64,000 bases of DNA from Pascua guehoae (lineage: Eukaryota; Basidiomycota; Tremellomycetes; Trichosporonales; Trichosporonaceae): NCBI GenBank assembly GCA_001600415.1, contig BCJX01000003.1, positions 2,232,761-2,296,760 on the forward strand, written 5' to 3'. A program made the position numbers and the translations under genes. Positions 49,598 to 60,501 of this stretch are shown here, piece by piece. The first letter of the stretch is position 1, and each line of letters opens with the position of its first letter. Under the pieces are notes generated by a model. It did not search any database. It was not told the DNA's origin and saw only the letters and a program-made list of their open reading frames with translations.

Positions 49598-51601
49598 TCA
49601 CCGCCGTCCCAGGATGAAAGCAACGGCGAGAATAAAGAGAGCGAGAATAATAAAAGCGAAAGACGATGACACGCCACCAAAGGACGATGGCACCATGACT
49701 GTGCGGATCGTATTGTCCGCGCTCGCAGAGGCGAGAATGGTGGCGCTCGGGTTGAACTTGAGGGCGGTTGGGGGGAACGAGTGTGCCTGGAGAATCCTGA
49801 GGAGGGGCTGAAGCGTAAGCTACTGATGAATTAGCAGCTGCCATAGCTTACAGAAAGGGTTGCGGCATCAAGCATGCCGATGGACAGATCCGACGAGCCG
49901 AATGCAATCAGCCGTCCGTTTCCACTGCCGTCAGCTACACTCTCGACCCTAGCTCACCTAATATCAAACACTGTCACTGGTTTGCTCGCCACCTCGCGCT
50001 TGGCTGCGAGCTCCCACTTGATCCCCTTGACCTTTGCGGGCTTTTCGCTCTCCTTGTCCTGTGACGGCGCAGATTCCTCTGCCGAAGCGTCATACCGCGC
50101 CACGTACGCCCTGCGCGTCCTCTGTCGCGCCTCACGCCGCAACATGAGCGAGTTGAGTACAGTGAAGAGGCTTGGGCTGGCTGGCTTATCAGGAGCAAAC
50201 CTGATGGGTTAGCTCTGGAGGGAAGAGCCAAACCCACCGAGCAGCGCGGAAGGCCACGGCGCTGTCATCAACCTTGGGGGAAGGGATGGTCTGCAAGAGC
50301 TCGAGTTGTGGTTTCCCGTCGTCCTCAAAGTCATATACGGCCAACTGGGAAGCAGTTGTCACAGCGAGCTGATGTTAGTGGTGATCCACGGCGACCTTGA
50401 GTCACCACGCACCCATAAACCCTGAGGTCCTCCCCAATCGAGGTCTACAAGGTCACCACCCTCCACACCAAATGGGGGCACCACAATGTCGAGACTGGGG
50501 AAGCGAAGAATGGCAACCTTGTTGTCCGTCGTCCCAATAGCAACATACCCAGCCTTGCCATCCTTGGACAAGGCAGTCAATTTCTGCGTCTGTCAGCTAA
50601 CGACTGGACGCGCATTCATCACAGCTGTCAGACATACCTGGTAGGGGTAATCGTCAGACCACCCTGCATGGAGTGTCTGCTTTGACCGCACAAACGCCAG
50701 TCTGATATTAGCCCGTTGGTCATTCATAGCGCGCGTCACGTCGAGTGACAGCGATAAGAAGGGAGCAAGGAAGAAACGCACTCTTTGTCGTTGTAGGAAA
50801 ACACCCTACATTGCTCATTCAACCCATCCTGGACCGAGGCCGCCGACGCGTTGATGCCTGTGACGAGCTGTGAAGACTGTCGCAGGTCAGTCTCTCTGTG
50901 CACACAGTGGCTGCACGCACATCGCGGTCCAATGCGAGAGTCATCGGTGCATCCTCATCGTTACTGAGCGCGAGCTCAAAGACCGGCGTAACCTTCCTTC
51001 CATCGCTCGCAACTCGGCCCAGCTTCTGTGCAGTGTTAGCGAGTCGGCACGGTCAGAGCGGCAGCTCGGTGTCGTGCATGTTGTGTCGTGTATGCAGGTG
51101 AACAATACATCGGTCTTTGCGCCCTTTCCAGTCTCCTTCCTCCTTCCCACTTCCTCCCCACTTCCTCCTTCCCCCTTTCCCCTTTCCCCTTCCTCCTTCC
51201 TCCTTCCTCCTTCCTCCTTCCTCCTTCCTCCTTCCTCCTTCCTTCTTCCCTTCCCTGCCTCTCCTTCCCTCACACCTCCCCTCGTCCTCTTCCCACCGTC
51301 CCCGCTGTCTCCCACTGCCCATGTTCGCCCCCCAGTGCCCATAGCCGCACATTAGGACCAAAGCACACGCGCAGAAAAGACGACAAGGCAAGCCGGGGAT
51401 GGCAGGGCAAGACGCAGCACCTGGCCGAGACGCAGGCGGGGACGCAACATGTGCAGTCGCGATACTCACCAACTTGTTACCAATGCCGCTGCGCGACGCA
51501 CCCCCGCCGCCGCCGAGGAGGATGGTCGCGTCGTCCGTCCAGTCGAGACAGTAGACGGGAAACGCGTTTGTAGAGTGTGGATAGTGTTGTGTGCGGGTCA
51601 T
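49598..51601 (-). CDS. SEC12: Sec12-type guanine nucleotide exchange factor for Sar1
   Basis: Nine exons (51601-51470, 51025-50921, 50876-50782, 50701-50638, 50583-50413, 50368-50238, 50200-49958, 49924-49852, 49819-49598) give 411 residues. Sec12 is a type II ER-membrane protein with a cytosolic WD40 propeller that loads Sar1 with GTP and starts COPII coat assembly. The first blade FPVYCLDWTDDATILLGGGG followed by ASRSGIGNKL corresponds to the conserved GGGG-A-G-N loop that contacts Sar1. Further blades are VASDGRKVTPVFELAL, LNEQCRVFSYNDKE, LTALSKDGKAGYVAIGTTDN, NGRLIAFGSSDLSIGMLD, FPPTALKFNPSATILASASA. A single membrane segment (SSFAFIILALFILAVAFIL) lies at the extreme C-terminus, followed by only GRR. 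Intron 1 is 444 nt with a (TTCCTCC)n repeat. Confidence 0.9.
51190..51245. repeat. (TTCCTCC)n repeat in SEC12 intron 1
   Basis: Eight or so copies of a 7-bp pyrimidine-only unit within a longer pyrimidine-rich tract (51125-51300). Confidence 0.85.
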
Positions 51602-52928
51602 TGGGGCTGGATGTCGAGGTGAGGGATGTCGGAAAGGGAAAGTATGAGAGTGAGAAACGCGTCGGTTTGCGCGCCATGTGTGAGATGTTGTGACGGTGGT
51701 GACGATTGCAGTCCGCTGTTTAGGGGGGGTCGAATAAGGGATTCTTGGGGGGGCGCCACGTTGCATCCACGTGGATGTCACGTGCAGCCAGCCGCGGCTG
51801 TTCGAGACCATCACGCTGGCGCTGGCCTCACATAGCCGTGCGCGTCTGGGTCCATGTTGATGGGGAACAACCTCGACGCCCACACCCACCTCGATATTAT
51901 AGAGTAACACTACAACTTCAAACATCGAGATAAAGTCTGAGAATCAAGGCATCGGCGGACAATTTAGCACGGCTGGGTCGCTCGGGGTGCGCTTGCACGG
52001 TCCACCCGGACACGTAAGGTTGTGACCTTCCTCGTCAGGCGAGAATGCTAACCGGGCCCGTTGTCAGCCTCTACTCGAAGAAACGGCAACGAGGGTGCAC
52101 GTCGCACCCCAATCACAAAATAGGCACCACTCACACGCCATACACAAAATGTACCCAACTTTCTGCACGATAGTCGTCGCAATCGCTCCACTTGGAGACC
52201 TGCTCGGCAGATGGTTGGTGCCCTCTCAGCTGTGCGTGCCTAACGCGCGTCCTGGCAACCTAATACGCGAGGAAAAATTTCTGACAGACGGGGTCAAGCT
52301 ACTCTTGCTTGGTTTTACAGTGGAACGCCAAACATACTCTGACACGTCGCTGCCTGCCGCCAGCTGTCAGGCTGTGGCGCGTAAACACTAGACCCGCTGC
52401 ATTCGCGATCTGGGAACGCTGACGTGCGCAATATACTTGCTCCAGCACTGCTCCACAAATCCAGAGGAACCACATGTGCCCATTCAAACCACTCTTCCGC
52501 ACTTCTTCCCTGTCTTGCTTCGTGACCCAGAGGTATGGATTATCTCTCGCGATAGGCATGGCTCGTCACTCTGCCGGTAGTCTGGCCCTTTACCACGCTC
52601 TCATCTATACCCCAGTTATTCCCTCATCGACCACCCGCTCTTGCCCAAGCGAAGATTGATTTACGTGTGCCTCGTAAATGTTAATACTGTACAACAATGA
52701 ACACAGTGACCAAGCAAGTGTCCAAAATTACGACGTGCCGCTGGGCACATTGCGAGTAGCGACGGGACGGGGATGGGTTTACCGCCGCTTGGTGATGGGC
52801 TCTATTTGTTCGAATAGCAATGGTTCGTATATGCATTGCCGTGGTATGCCGCGTTTCAGCGGATGGTGTACTAGAAAACCGAGAAAAATCGAGTATCCCG
52901 GAAGCGTGTAAATAATGGTTGAAAATTA
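51602..52928. other. Intergenic region between SEC12 and the bZIP gene
   Basis: No gene recognised. Includes a less GC-rich part (about 52090-52930) with short open frames that have no family features. It should contain the SEC12 promoter and the bZIP 3' end. Confidence 0.5.
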
Positions 52929-55049
52929 CTAGCGTCGTGTGCTGCCGCTGGGGGGAAGAGGGGGAGACCATGGTCGACCTCGGGGTGAGTGATGACTGAT
53001 ATAGTCACGAGCATCGCGAGCATCTCGAGGATCGCGGGGGTCGCGGGGGTCGCGGGGCTCACGATGGTCCCAGGGGTCCCGGGCGTCACGGGGGTCGCGA
53101 GGGTCGCGGGGGTCAGCTCGCGATTCACCACGGGGGTCGCCTCGTGGATCGCCGCCGTGATCACCTCGTGGGTCGCCGCGGGGCTCGCCTCTCGGATCAG
53201 CCCTCGGATCAGCCCTTGGATCACCTCTCAGATCACCTCTCGGATCACCTCTCGGATCACTTCGCGGGTCCCCTCGGCGTAGTCCTGGTGGCCCCCGTGA
53301 GTCGGGTCCCGGAGGCAAACGGCCAAGCTGTCCGTTTGGCGACATGCCCAGGATGGGCGGAAGGTGAATTCCACTTCCGCCCGCCACACCGCCTTCGCTT
53401 CCTCTACGCTGCACCAACTGGGAGCTGCTCGAAAGCGACCGTTTGAGGGTCGGCCTCGACGGTAGCGGGGGTGATGGCCCTCGTGCCGGCTGTGGCGGTC
53501 CGTGCGGAGGTGGCGCGCTTGGATGCGGGGGTGCGGGGTACGCAAAAGGGTAGTGCGAAGACGCCATGGGATGTGGCGAATGAGACGGATGCGTCGTGTG
53601 AGGGCGAGGAGAGTGCGATAGATGCGGCGAAATGTGTGGTGATAGTTGGGGATGAGGCGCGTGTGACGAATGCGTCGCCGAGTGCGACGAGTGCGACGAG
53701 TGCGGTGCGCGAGGGAGAGGTGGCGATACCAGCGGAATTTGAGGTGACAGCTTGCTGACCGGCGGAAGGGACAGGGAGTCTCGAAACTGTTTGTTAGCTG
53801 ATGGGCACAACTTTAAAAACCTCACCTGTTCACGTGGATCAGCGTACAAACTCGCGCTGTGGCGCTTCCGCGAGTCTATTGCTGGTGCCGAGGAGGGGAG
53901 CAACATTTCTCTAGAGTCCCTTGGTGGCGCGGGCACGGGGTGCATGATTTCTCTCGAATCACGAGGCGGTGGAGTTGGGACAATGTCCCTTGAATCTCGT
54001 GTTGTTGGATGCGGTGGTTGTTGCGGCTGAAGCATGTCCCTTGAGTCGCGAATTGGCGGAGGATTAGAGTGCAAGGCTTCTCGGGGTGGGGGACGCGCTT
54101 CGCGACCGGCGCGGAGGTTGTGCTCCCATTCAACCCACTTGTCGATCGTTTGTCGTAGACGGTCATTCTCCTCTGTAACACCCTTGAGTTTCTCCTGTAG
54201 GCGGCGATTTGCGGCCTCCAAGCTCGCAACGCGAAGACCCCCGTCTGCGAGTGACGCGGAAGACGAGGACGATCCCGGTGGTCGAATACCACCGCGGCCG
54301 TAGTGAGCCCCGTCGCCGCCTCGCATACGTTCATCGTGTTGAGACCCCCAGTTGGACGAAAACGCCGGGTCGCCGAGCTGTTCGAGACTACGAAGGAGCG
54401 CTGCATTCTCCTCTTCAAGGGCACGCACGCGCTCTTCCAAGCTGTCCTGGTAGCCTTTTTTGCGATTACGGAAGCGTTGCGCAGCGAGGCGATTCGCTTC
54501 ACGTCGCCGAAGCAGCATACTCTCATCGGATGCGGGTTGTTCGTCCCAACCATCAGCATGAGGTCGTTTTGTGCCTGTCGAGGAGGACGCCGACGCCGAG
54601 GGGCTGCCGCCAGGACGTGGAGATGTTGGAGTCGGTTGGGCCATGGCTATGGGAGGACGATGAGGGGCGCTACGAACGGGAGTTTGGCCAGCTGAGGAGC
54701 TTATGGTGGTCGTGGACGACGACGAAGCACCTGGGGTTGACGAAGACTGTATTGGTGATGGCTTTGGCAGTAACGCTGCCTGGGATGGAGGGTGGGACGG
54801 TCCTGATGAGGATATGGGTGGAGCGGACGATGATGAAGGAAACCGCCCCACAGCCCGTTTTTGGGGACCATGGGACGCCCCAGGCTCACTATTGTCGGAG
54901 GGGCGCGAAGGACCGGATTGCGGCTTGTGCTGGGAAGCTTGTTCGCTCGCGCCAGCGGAGCCGCTGCTGACGGGCGAGGCCATGAGGGCCGATACGAGTG
55001 GTGTCGATGCTGGACTTGGTTGTGTCGGTGGGTGCTTTGGTGACAGCAC
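52929..55049 (-). CDS. bZIP transcription factor with long disordered tail
   Basis: Two exons (55049-53826, 53786-52929) give 693 residues; the intron is only 39 nt (GTGAGG...GCTAACAAACAG), in phase, and if retained adds 13 residues. The basic region EANRLAAQRFRNRKKG follows the N-x7-R rule and leads into a leucine zipper (SLEERVRALEEENAALLRSL, then a second heptad segment ASLEAANRRLQEKLKGVTEE). This is a sequence-specific nuclear DNA-binding protein; the target is unknown. The N-terminus is Ser/Pro-rich. After the zipper there are four to five repeats of the motif RDSR(D/E)(M/I) spaced by 9-14 Pro-rich residues, then a His/Pro/Ser-rich region (HSSHSSHSATHSSH) and a C-terminal array of DPRG/DPRD tetrapeptides. 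I cannot assign it to Gcn4, Hac1 or Atf classes with confidence. Confidence 0.88.
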   Translation of the reverse strand: MLSPKHPPTQPSPASTPLVSALMASPVSSGSAGASEQASQHKPQSGPSRPSDNSEPGASHGPQKRAVGRFPSSSSAPPISSSGPSHPPSQAALLPKPSPIQSSSTPGASSSSTTTISSSAGQTPVRSAPHRPPIAMAQPTPTSPRPGGSPSASASSSTGTKRPHADGWDEQPASDESMLLRRREANRLAAQRFRNRKKGYQDSLEERVRALEEENAALLRSLEQLGDPAFSSNWGSQHDERMRGGDGAHYGRGGIRPPGSSSSSASLADGGLRVASLEAANRRLQEKLKGVTEENDRLRQTIDKWVEWEHNLRAGREARPPPREALHSNPPPIRDSRDMLQPQQPPHPTTRDSRDIVPTPPPRDSREIMHPVPAPPRDSREMLLPSSAPAIDSRKRHSASLYADPREQVRFLKLCPSANKQFRDSLSLPPVSKLSPQIPLVSPPLPRAPHSSHSSHSATHSSHAPHPQLSPHISPHLSHSPRPHTTHPSHSPHPMASSHYPFAYPAPPHPSAPPPHGPPQPARGPSPPLPSRPTLKRSLSSSSQLVQRRGSEGGVAGGSGIHLPPILGMSPNGQLGRLPPGPDSRGPPGLRRGDPRSDPRGDPRGDLRGDPRADPRADPRGEPRGDPRGDHGGDPRGDPRGESRADPRDPRDPRDARDPWDHREPRDPRDPRDPRDARDARDYISHHSPRGRPWSPPLPPSGSTRR
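53000..53280 (-). repeat. Coding repeat for DPRG/DPRD tetrapeptides
   Basis: Degenerate 12-bp units (GACCCGCGAGGT-type on the coding strand) encode about 20 copies of Asp-Pro-Arg-Gly/Asp/Ala near the C-terminus of the bZIP protein. Confidence 0.85.
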
Positions 55050-55881
55050 ACGGTGATGGTGACGTCGCGCAAAGTGGTGGTGGCCGTGCTCGGCGTCTTA
55101 GCCGAGTCACAGCAGTGGCAGATAGTGACTTGTGGTGACCAACGCGTCGTGATGACTGTAGGGGGGACGTGTTTGTGTTGATCACACGTGATACGCAGGG
55201 GGTCTAGGAAAGGATCCAAGTCGAAAGTACGGACGGCAAGATGGCAATCTACAGGAAGAAACAAGAGATGGGGTGGTGGAGGGAGATCGACCGAGCATGG
55301 GCGTGGAGGGCGGCCGGCGTGATTGTGTTTGAGTGCTGAGAATGGAATGCCGGTGGCATGTAAAGCCCGCCCGTCGACGTCAGGTGGGGCGCGCGCCGGT
55401 CCCTTTGCGAATTCCGAGCGCCTGCTCGGCGGCGCCTTTCAAGCAAAGAAACTGGCTCGGCGGAGCGTCAAAGTATGCGTGTCGAGTTGCAGCGACCAGG
55501 GGAGGGGTTGATGAGACTGAGGTCGTCTGAGGCTGGGATTGTTGCTTTTGCGTGCAAGTGCCTGTTTACCAGGTCCAGGAAATAATCAGGACAGGGCACC
55601 GGCAGTCGGTAGGGGTTTGATGTTGCGGCTGGGACGACTAGCGCGTGACTCGAGGGGCAGGGGGGGGGGAGGGGGGGCGTGATCGGGCAACAGATGACGA
55701 CTACTGGTTTGGACACCGACAAGCTCGGCAGACTTTGCTCCTGTTATAGCAAGCCCCAGGGCCTGCTGGGCTGAGAATATGCTTTCTCGGCTGAGCTAAA
55801 TTACGTATCGGTGGGAGGGTAATAATGACACACCCAAAGTCCTAGGACGTCGGTGGCGTGGGTACGCCAGCTGAAGCAAAG

Positions 55882-55958
55882 AGGGGGGGGGGGGGGGGAG
55901 GGGGGTTTGTGGGGGGGGGGGGGGGGGCCCCGCCCGGGACGAGGGGGGGGGGGGGGGG
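55882..55958. repeat. Cluster of long G runs
   Basis: Three runs of 16-18 G with short interruptions (one GGGCCCCGCCCGGG palindromic spacer). Possible quadruplex-forming and assembly-prone sequence. Confidence 0.85.
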
Positions 55959-57142
55959 CGCCAGGCCTCAATAACGGGTCACCCTTCTAAGGAAGCTCCA
56001 AGGGAAGGGCGCGGCGAGGTCCGGGACGATCTGTATAGAGTTGATCGTCGTCGCGTCGACGTTTCCAAGGACGAAGGGCCAGGATCGAGGGTGCGACAAA
56101 GGGGACAGACACCGCTATGCCCGGGGGGCCGCCGCCGTACGAGGAGGAAATGACTGCGACAGTGAGAGGCAGCCTACAAAGGGGCGTAGACTGGTGGATG
56201 CACGACGTCTTGGCGTGCCGCGGAGTCAAGGAAGGGATGACGAGAAGGCCAAGGGGCGTAGTGGAAACGAGGCGAGCGATCGGTCGCTGAGAGCGAACTG
56301 GAGTAGTAGTGAGGAGGGAAAACAAGACGATCGATGGGCAAGATGTCAAGCGCGCGTGTGGTGGGTGGATGGCGCCGCGTCGTTGGACCACTCTAAATGG
56401 ATGGCGTTCTTTGATACGGTATAGGTGGGCGTCGGACTTTGATATCGGGAATCGCTAAACCCACAACCCCGGGTTTCGACCAAAAGACGGGGGAAGGGTT
56501 GCTGGAGTATGTTGGGTGTTGTCGAAATGTACGATTGACGGACAGCGTGTTTGATGACTGGACTAGCGGTGGTGATGACGCGCGTGACGTGCGCCGTGTG
56601 CACACGCGTGTGTGTGTACGTGCGACGACTGAAAAAAAAAAAAAAAAAAAAAACGATAAACGATAAGCACGAGGAGTAGGAATGCGGCAGAAAAACATAA
56701 ACACACGGATGGGTGGGTGGTGGGGGGTTGCTGCCTGGTCCAAAACTAGGTGGCAGACAACATGCATCCATCCATCCATCTGGAGCCATGGAGCCGGTGA
56801 GCCGCCAAACGGGCAATCGCGCCAAACGAGCCAGCAACAAAGGCCAGGAGCCTAACAGGCCCCAGGATGCAGTGCCGTCTGTACCTGGGAGTATAGGCTG
56901 TACCTCTGCTGCATGCCGCCGGCGACATGACCGAGTTTCATGTTGGGTGGGGGTAAAAGCCGCACAGGCCTCGTACACTTGTGCCCAAAACGCCATCGAC
57001 GAGGGGCCGTGTGCACGGGGGCGTTTTCTCCTGTACGGCCTGTACCTTTTGGTACCAGGACAACAGGACAACTCAGGGACAAACCACTTGGCAGTGCAGC
57101 AGTGTCTCCTGCCCGAGGAGCAGACGTCGCGGATGGATGGGT

Positions 57143-57197
57143 TGCATGGTGCATAGTGCATGGTGCATGGTGCATGGTGCATGGTGCATGGTGCATG
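57143..57197. repeat. (TGCATGG)n tandem repeat
   Basis: Seven or so copies of the 7-bp unit TGCATGG, with one TGCATAG variant; a similar 8-bp GGCTGCAT array lies at about 57276-57310. Confidence 0.85.
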
Positions 57198-59360
57198 ACG
57201 CCTGCAGGCCTGCAAGGCGGCTGCTGCATGCTGCATGCTGCATGGCTTCCGTACCTACGTGCGTGGCAGGCAGGGCTCTGTGGCTGCATGGCTGCATGGC
57301 TGCATGGCCTTTGGGTATCCTGTAATGGCGTATGGGCGAGCACTCCCACCCAGATCAGTCCAGGGTCTGGAATTTTTGGCTCCGTCCGCCACCGAGTTGC
57401 TGCCAAGGACCAAAGTGGCCGAGAAATTGGCTAAACAGATGTAGCGCAGGCGCACCTCATACATACATACGGTAGTCCGAGCTGCATGAGTGGCAGCGCA
57501 TGGCTTTAACTGAGTCATGAGTGAATTACTGCGATAAATCTGCTGCGATCTCGATCACGTCGACATGGCAACAAACACAAACAACGGACAGGCATATGCG
57601 CATGCCTGCAGGCATGAGCAAGTATGTGCAGCATGACCATTGCATCTGGAGCATTTCATTGGCTGGCCCTTGACGGCTTTATTCGTGGGGCATGCAATGG
57701 CCGGCATTTGGGGGGCGCGGGGATGGCTCGGCTGGGTGATCCTTTTGTGGTTTGCTCGTCTTTGTCTTGTGCTACATGCTGCATGCATGCAGCATGGTCC
57801 CTCGCGTAAATCCCAAGTACGCAGCAGTACAGTACAAGGACAACAAAAAAACACACGAGCTTGATGCGTCAAGGTCATGCTCATGCTCACGCTTATGCTT
57901 GGTGCGCTTGGTCCATTTGGGCTTTGTGTTCGCGCTTCTGGCGATCTGGTGCCTGTCGGTAACTGTGTCGTCTCTCTTCTGTGCATGGCGCACCTGGCGC
58001 ACCCCGCATGAACGGCATGGGCAAAATGATTCAATTGCCCATGACGGCTATCACCCAAACAACCCCTTCTCACCTGCACGCACACCTGGCCACCTGTCAC
58101 CAAACTGCGCCACATCAGCCACACACAAGCCACCCCCTCGTTTAAAGGCGGCAACCACTCCCACAATGCCAAAACCCTCCTACCTGACGCAACACACGCA
58201 ACGCGCCATGCAACGCCCCCGTCCGTAGTTTCCAGGGGAGCACGGGCCACAGGGAATGACCGGGCGGCGGGGAAGCAAGGCAAGGCAAGGAAAGGTGAGG
58301 TAAGAGGGGGCGCGCGTTATTCACGGCCAGTCGTGATCGCTCTCGCTCTCGCTCCGAAGATCCGAAGCTCCCAGGAAAGGAATTGCTCACCTAAGCCCCC
58401 GATGAGCCCTGGTTCCAACGGGTACTGGGTCATGAATCCCATACTGCGCCATCCTGCATCCTGTTGCCCCTTGTCTCCGATGTCGACGGACCGGGCAGAG
58501 GCGCGCGCTTGTCGCTTCGGACTTGGTGTACCGTACAAAAGCGGGGCCAAGGAATGCTCGGTGCTAGGCGTTTCGGATGTTGATTATTGTTCTCGGAGTG
58601 TATCACTTGGCAACGCAAATTTCCAACGGCCAAAAAGCTGATCCATCATGCATTGAGATGCCGTTGTGCTGGGATTCGTGGCGGGCGGATTCATGTGCCG
58701 CATGGCCGCCCTGCGCCCATGTGCTAGCCCATCCAACTGCCATATGGGTCTCTCTCATCTCTGGGCCCGTTGTCGCGGAGCATTGCCGTCGCGCCGTCAA
58801 TGTTGCAGACCAACAAGTCTTGGGCGATCGATTAATGTGGTTAGCGACGCCCCCTCCGTATCGTCACCTGCCCTCACATGCCTCGGAACCTGCAGGGTTG
58901 CCGGGCGATCAAAAGGGAGAAATGACAGCATGGTGCGCTTGGGGGGTGCCGTTGTCATGACCTGCAGGGGAAAACTGTAGACTGCAAGTTGCACGTATGT
59001 CGGCGCAGGTAGCTGCAACATGCTGGTTGGCCCATTCGGTGGTCCGGCCGCCCAACTTGGCAAGAGGGCCAAAGCGCCCCGGTGTTCCAGTTTTTTTTTT
59101 TCTTCTTCTTGTCTCATTGTTTTGGCATTACTCGCGTCGTCCTCGATAAAGATCCCTGAGGCCCTGAAGTCCCATCAGCATCCGGTTGCCAGGCACGCTA
59201 CCATGACCTTCTCGGCCCTCTCGGCCATGAAGAAAAAAAAAAAAAAAAAAAAAAAAAGAGCCGAAGCAACAAAGCACGACCATGAGCAAAGAACTGGGCG
59301 CTTTTGTGTGATTCGTGCCTGAGTCGTGCCTTTTGCGCCATGCCCTGTACAAGTCCCCCC

Positions 59361-59413
59361 NNNNNNNNNNNNNNNNNNNNNNNNNNNNNNNNNNNNNNNN
59401 NNNNNNNNNNNNN
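59361..59413. other. Assembly gap of 53 N in a C tract
   Basis: Both flanks are runs of C (CCCCCC before, CCCCCCC after), so the gap probably replaces a C homopolymer that could not be read. Confidence 0.95.
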
Positions 59414-60501
59414 TCCCCCCCCTCCCCCAACCCCTCCTTCCTGCTGCGTCGTCGTGCAATGGCCGCCAGGGAAAGCATGGCATTGCAGATCATCACCCCT
59501 TGTCCTGGTAACCAACCAGACGACGCTAATGTCGGGCCCCTTGGCCAACTGCAACAACGCATCCCTTCTTTCCCAACGCCACTCCGCCCCCTTGCGCCAT
59601 GCGCCTCTGGCGCCTCTGTCCGGCACATCCGGCTCGGACGGATCCGACCAACCACTCCTGGCCATCCGGTGCTGCGAGCATGCTCCTCACACATCGCCTA
59701 CGCACTCAGACAGCCACGCTGTCGTCCCGAGATGCGATCAGGTGAGATTCTAATGACGGAGGCGCAAGGCGCTCACGAACAGACAGTAGTGGCGGGCGCA
59801 TGTGATTGCACTTGAGACTGCCCTTGAAACCCCGCCCCTATCCACTCGTCATCCCGCTCAAAACGCCTTTGCCCAGTTTGGCGAGCGATGGTTGCCGAAG
59901 GCGACAGAGGCACATGCCCAAAAGGGGGCGTAAGAAACCATGGACAAAAAGACGCCGAGTGGCCCGCCCCGTCCTGTCCGGTCCTTTCCAAGACCATGTC
60001 CAAAGAACATGGTGCCCGTGGTCCGCCCGCAGTGCCCACATGCCCATCTCCTTTGCGCCACAATGCCAAAATACATGCACGGCTAGCACAGTGTGCGTCA
60101 AACCCCACGATCTAACGCAAAGCAACGCCCTCTTGTCCCACCCATGAAGCGCCACGCATGCCGGCACTTGGCTCTTCGCGCTCGCCACGGCTTGGCGACG
60201 ATGATCTCGGGATGATGAAGATGATATCACGCTGCTCCCTGTGGTATGAATCACTATGAATCACATGAATCAGTAGCGTTCCCGCACATGTTCCAGCCCA
60301 GAGGCCAAGGCCACCAAAAAATGAACGATGCATGCTTGTCGCGTGGAGAGTTTTTCGGAACCAACCTTGAAACCCGCAGTCACATTGCCCACGCTCGAAA
60401 CCGTCGTCACGCTGTGAGAGACGTCGCAAGCCCGCGCTTGTGAATCAAACCCTCGCTAAGCGCCGACGGAATACCGGTAGTGCCTTCGGCGTACCGACAG
60501 G

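Larger units (their letters stand above)
55050..60501. other. Large gene-free, low-complexity region
   Basis: About 5.4 kb with no recognisable protein segment, tRNA or other RNA. It contains long G runs at 55882-55958, an A run of about 22 nt at 56632-56653 and another of about 23 nt at 59234-59256, GCATGGT and GGCTGCAT tandem repeats near 57.15-57.31 kb, an assembly gap at 59361, and many CATGCA words. The first 200 bp are presumably the bZIP promoter. Confidence 0.6.
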
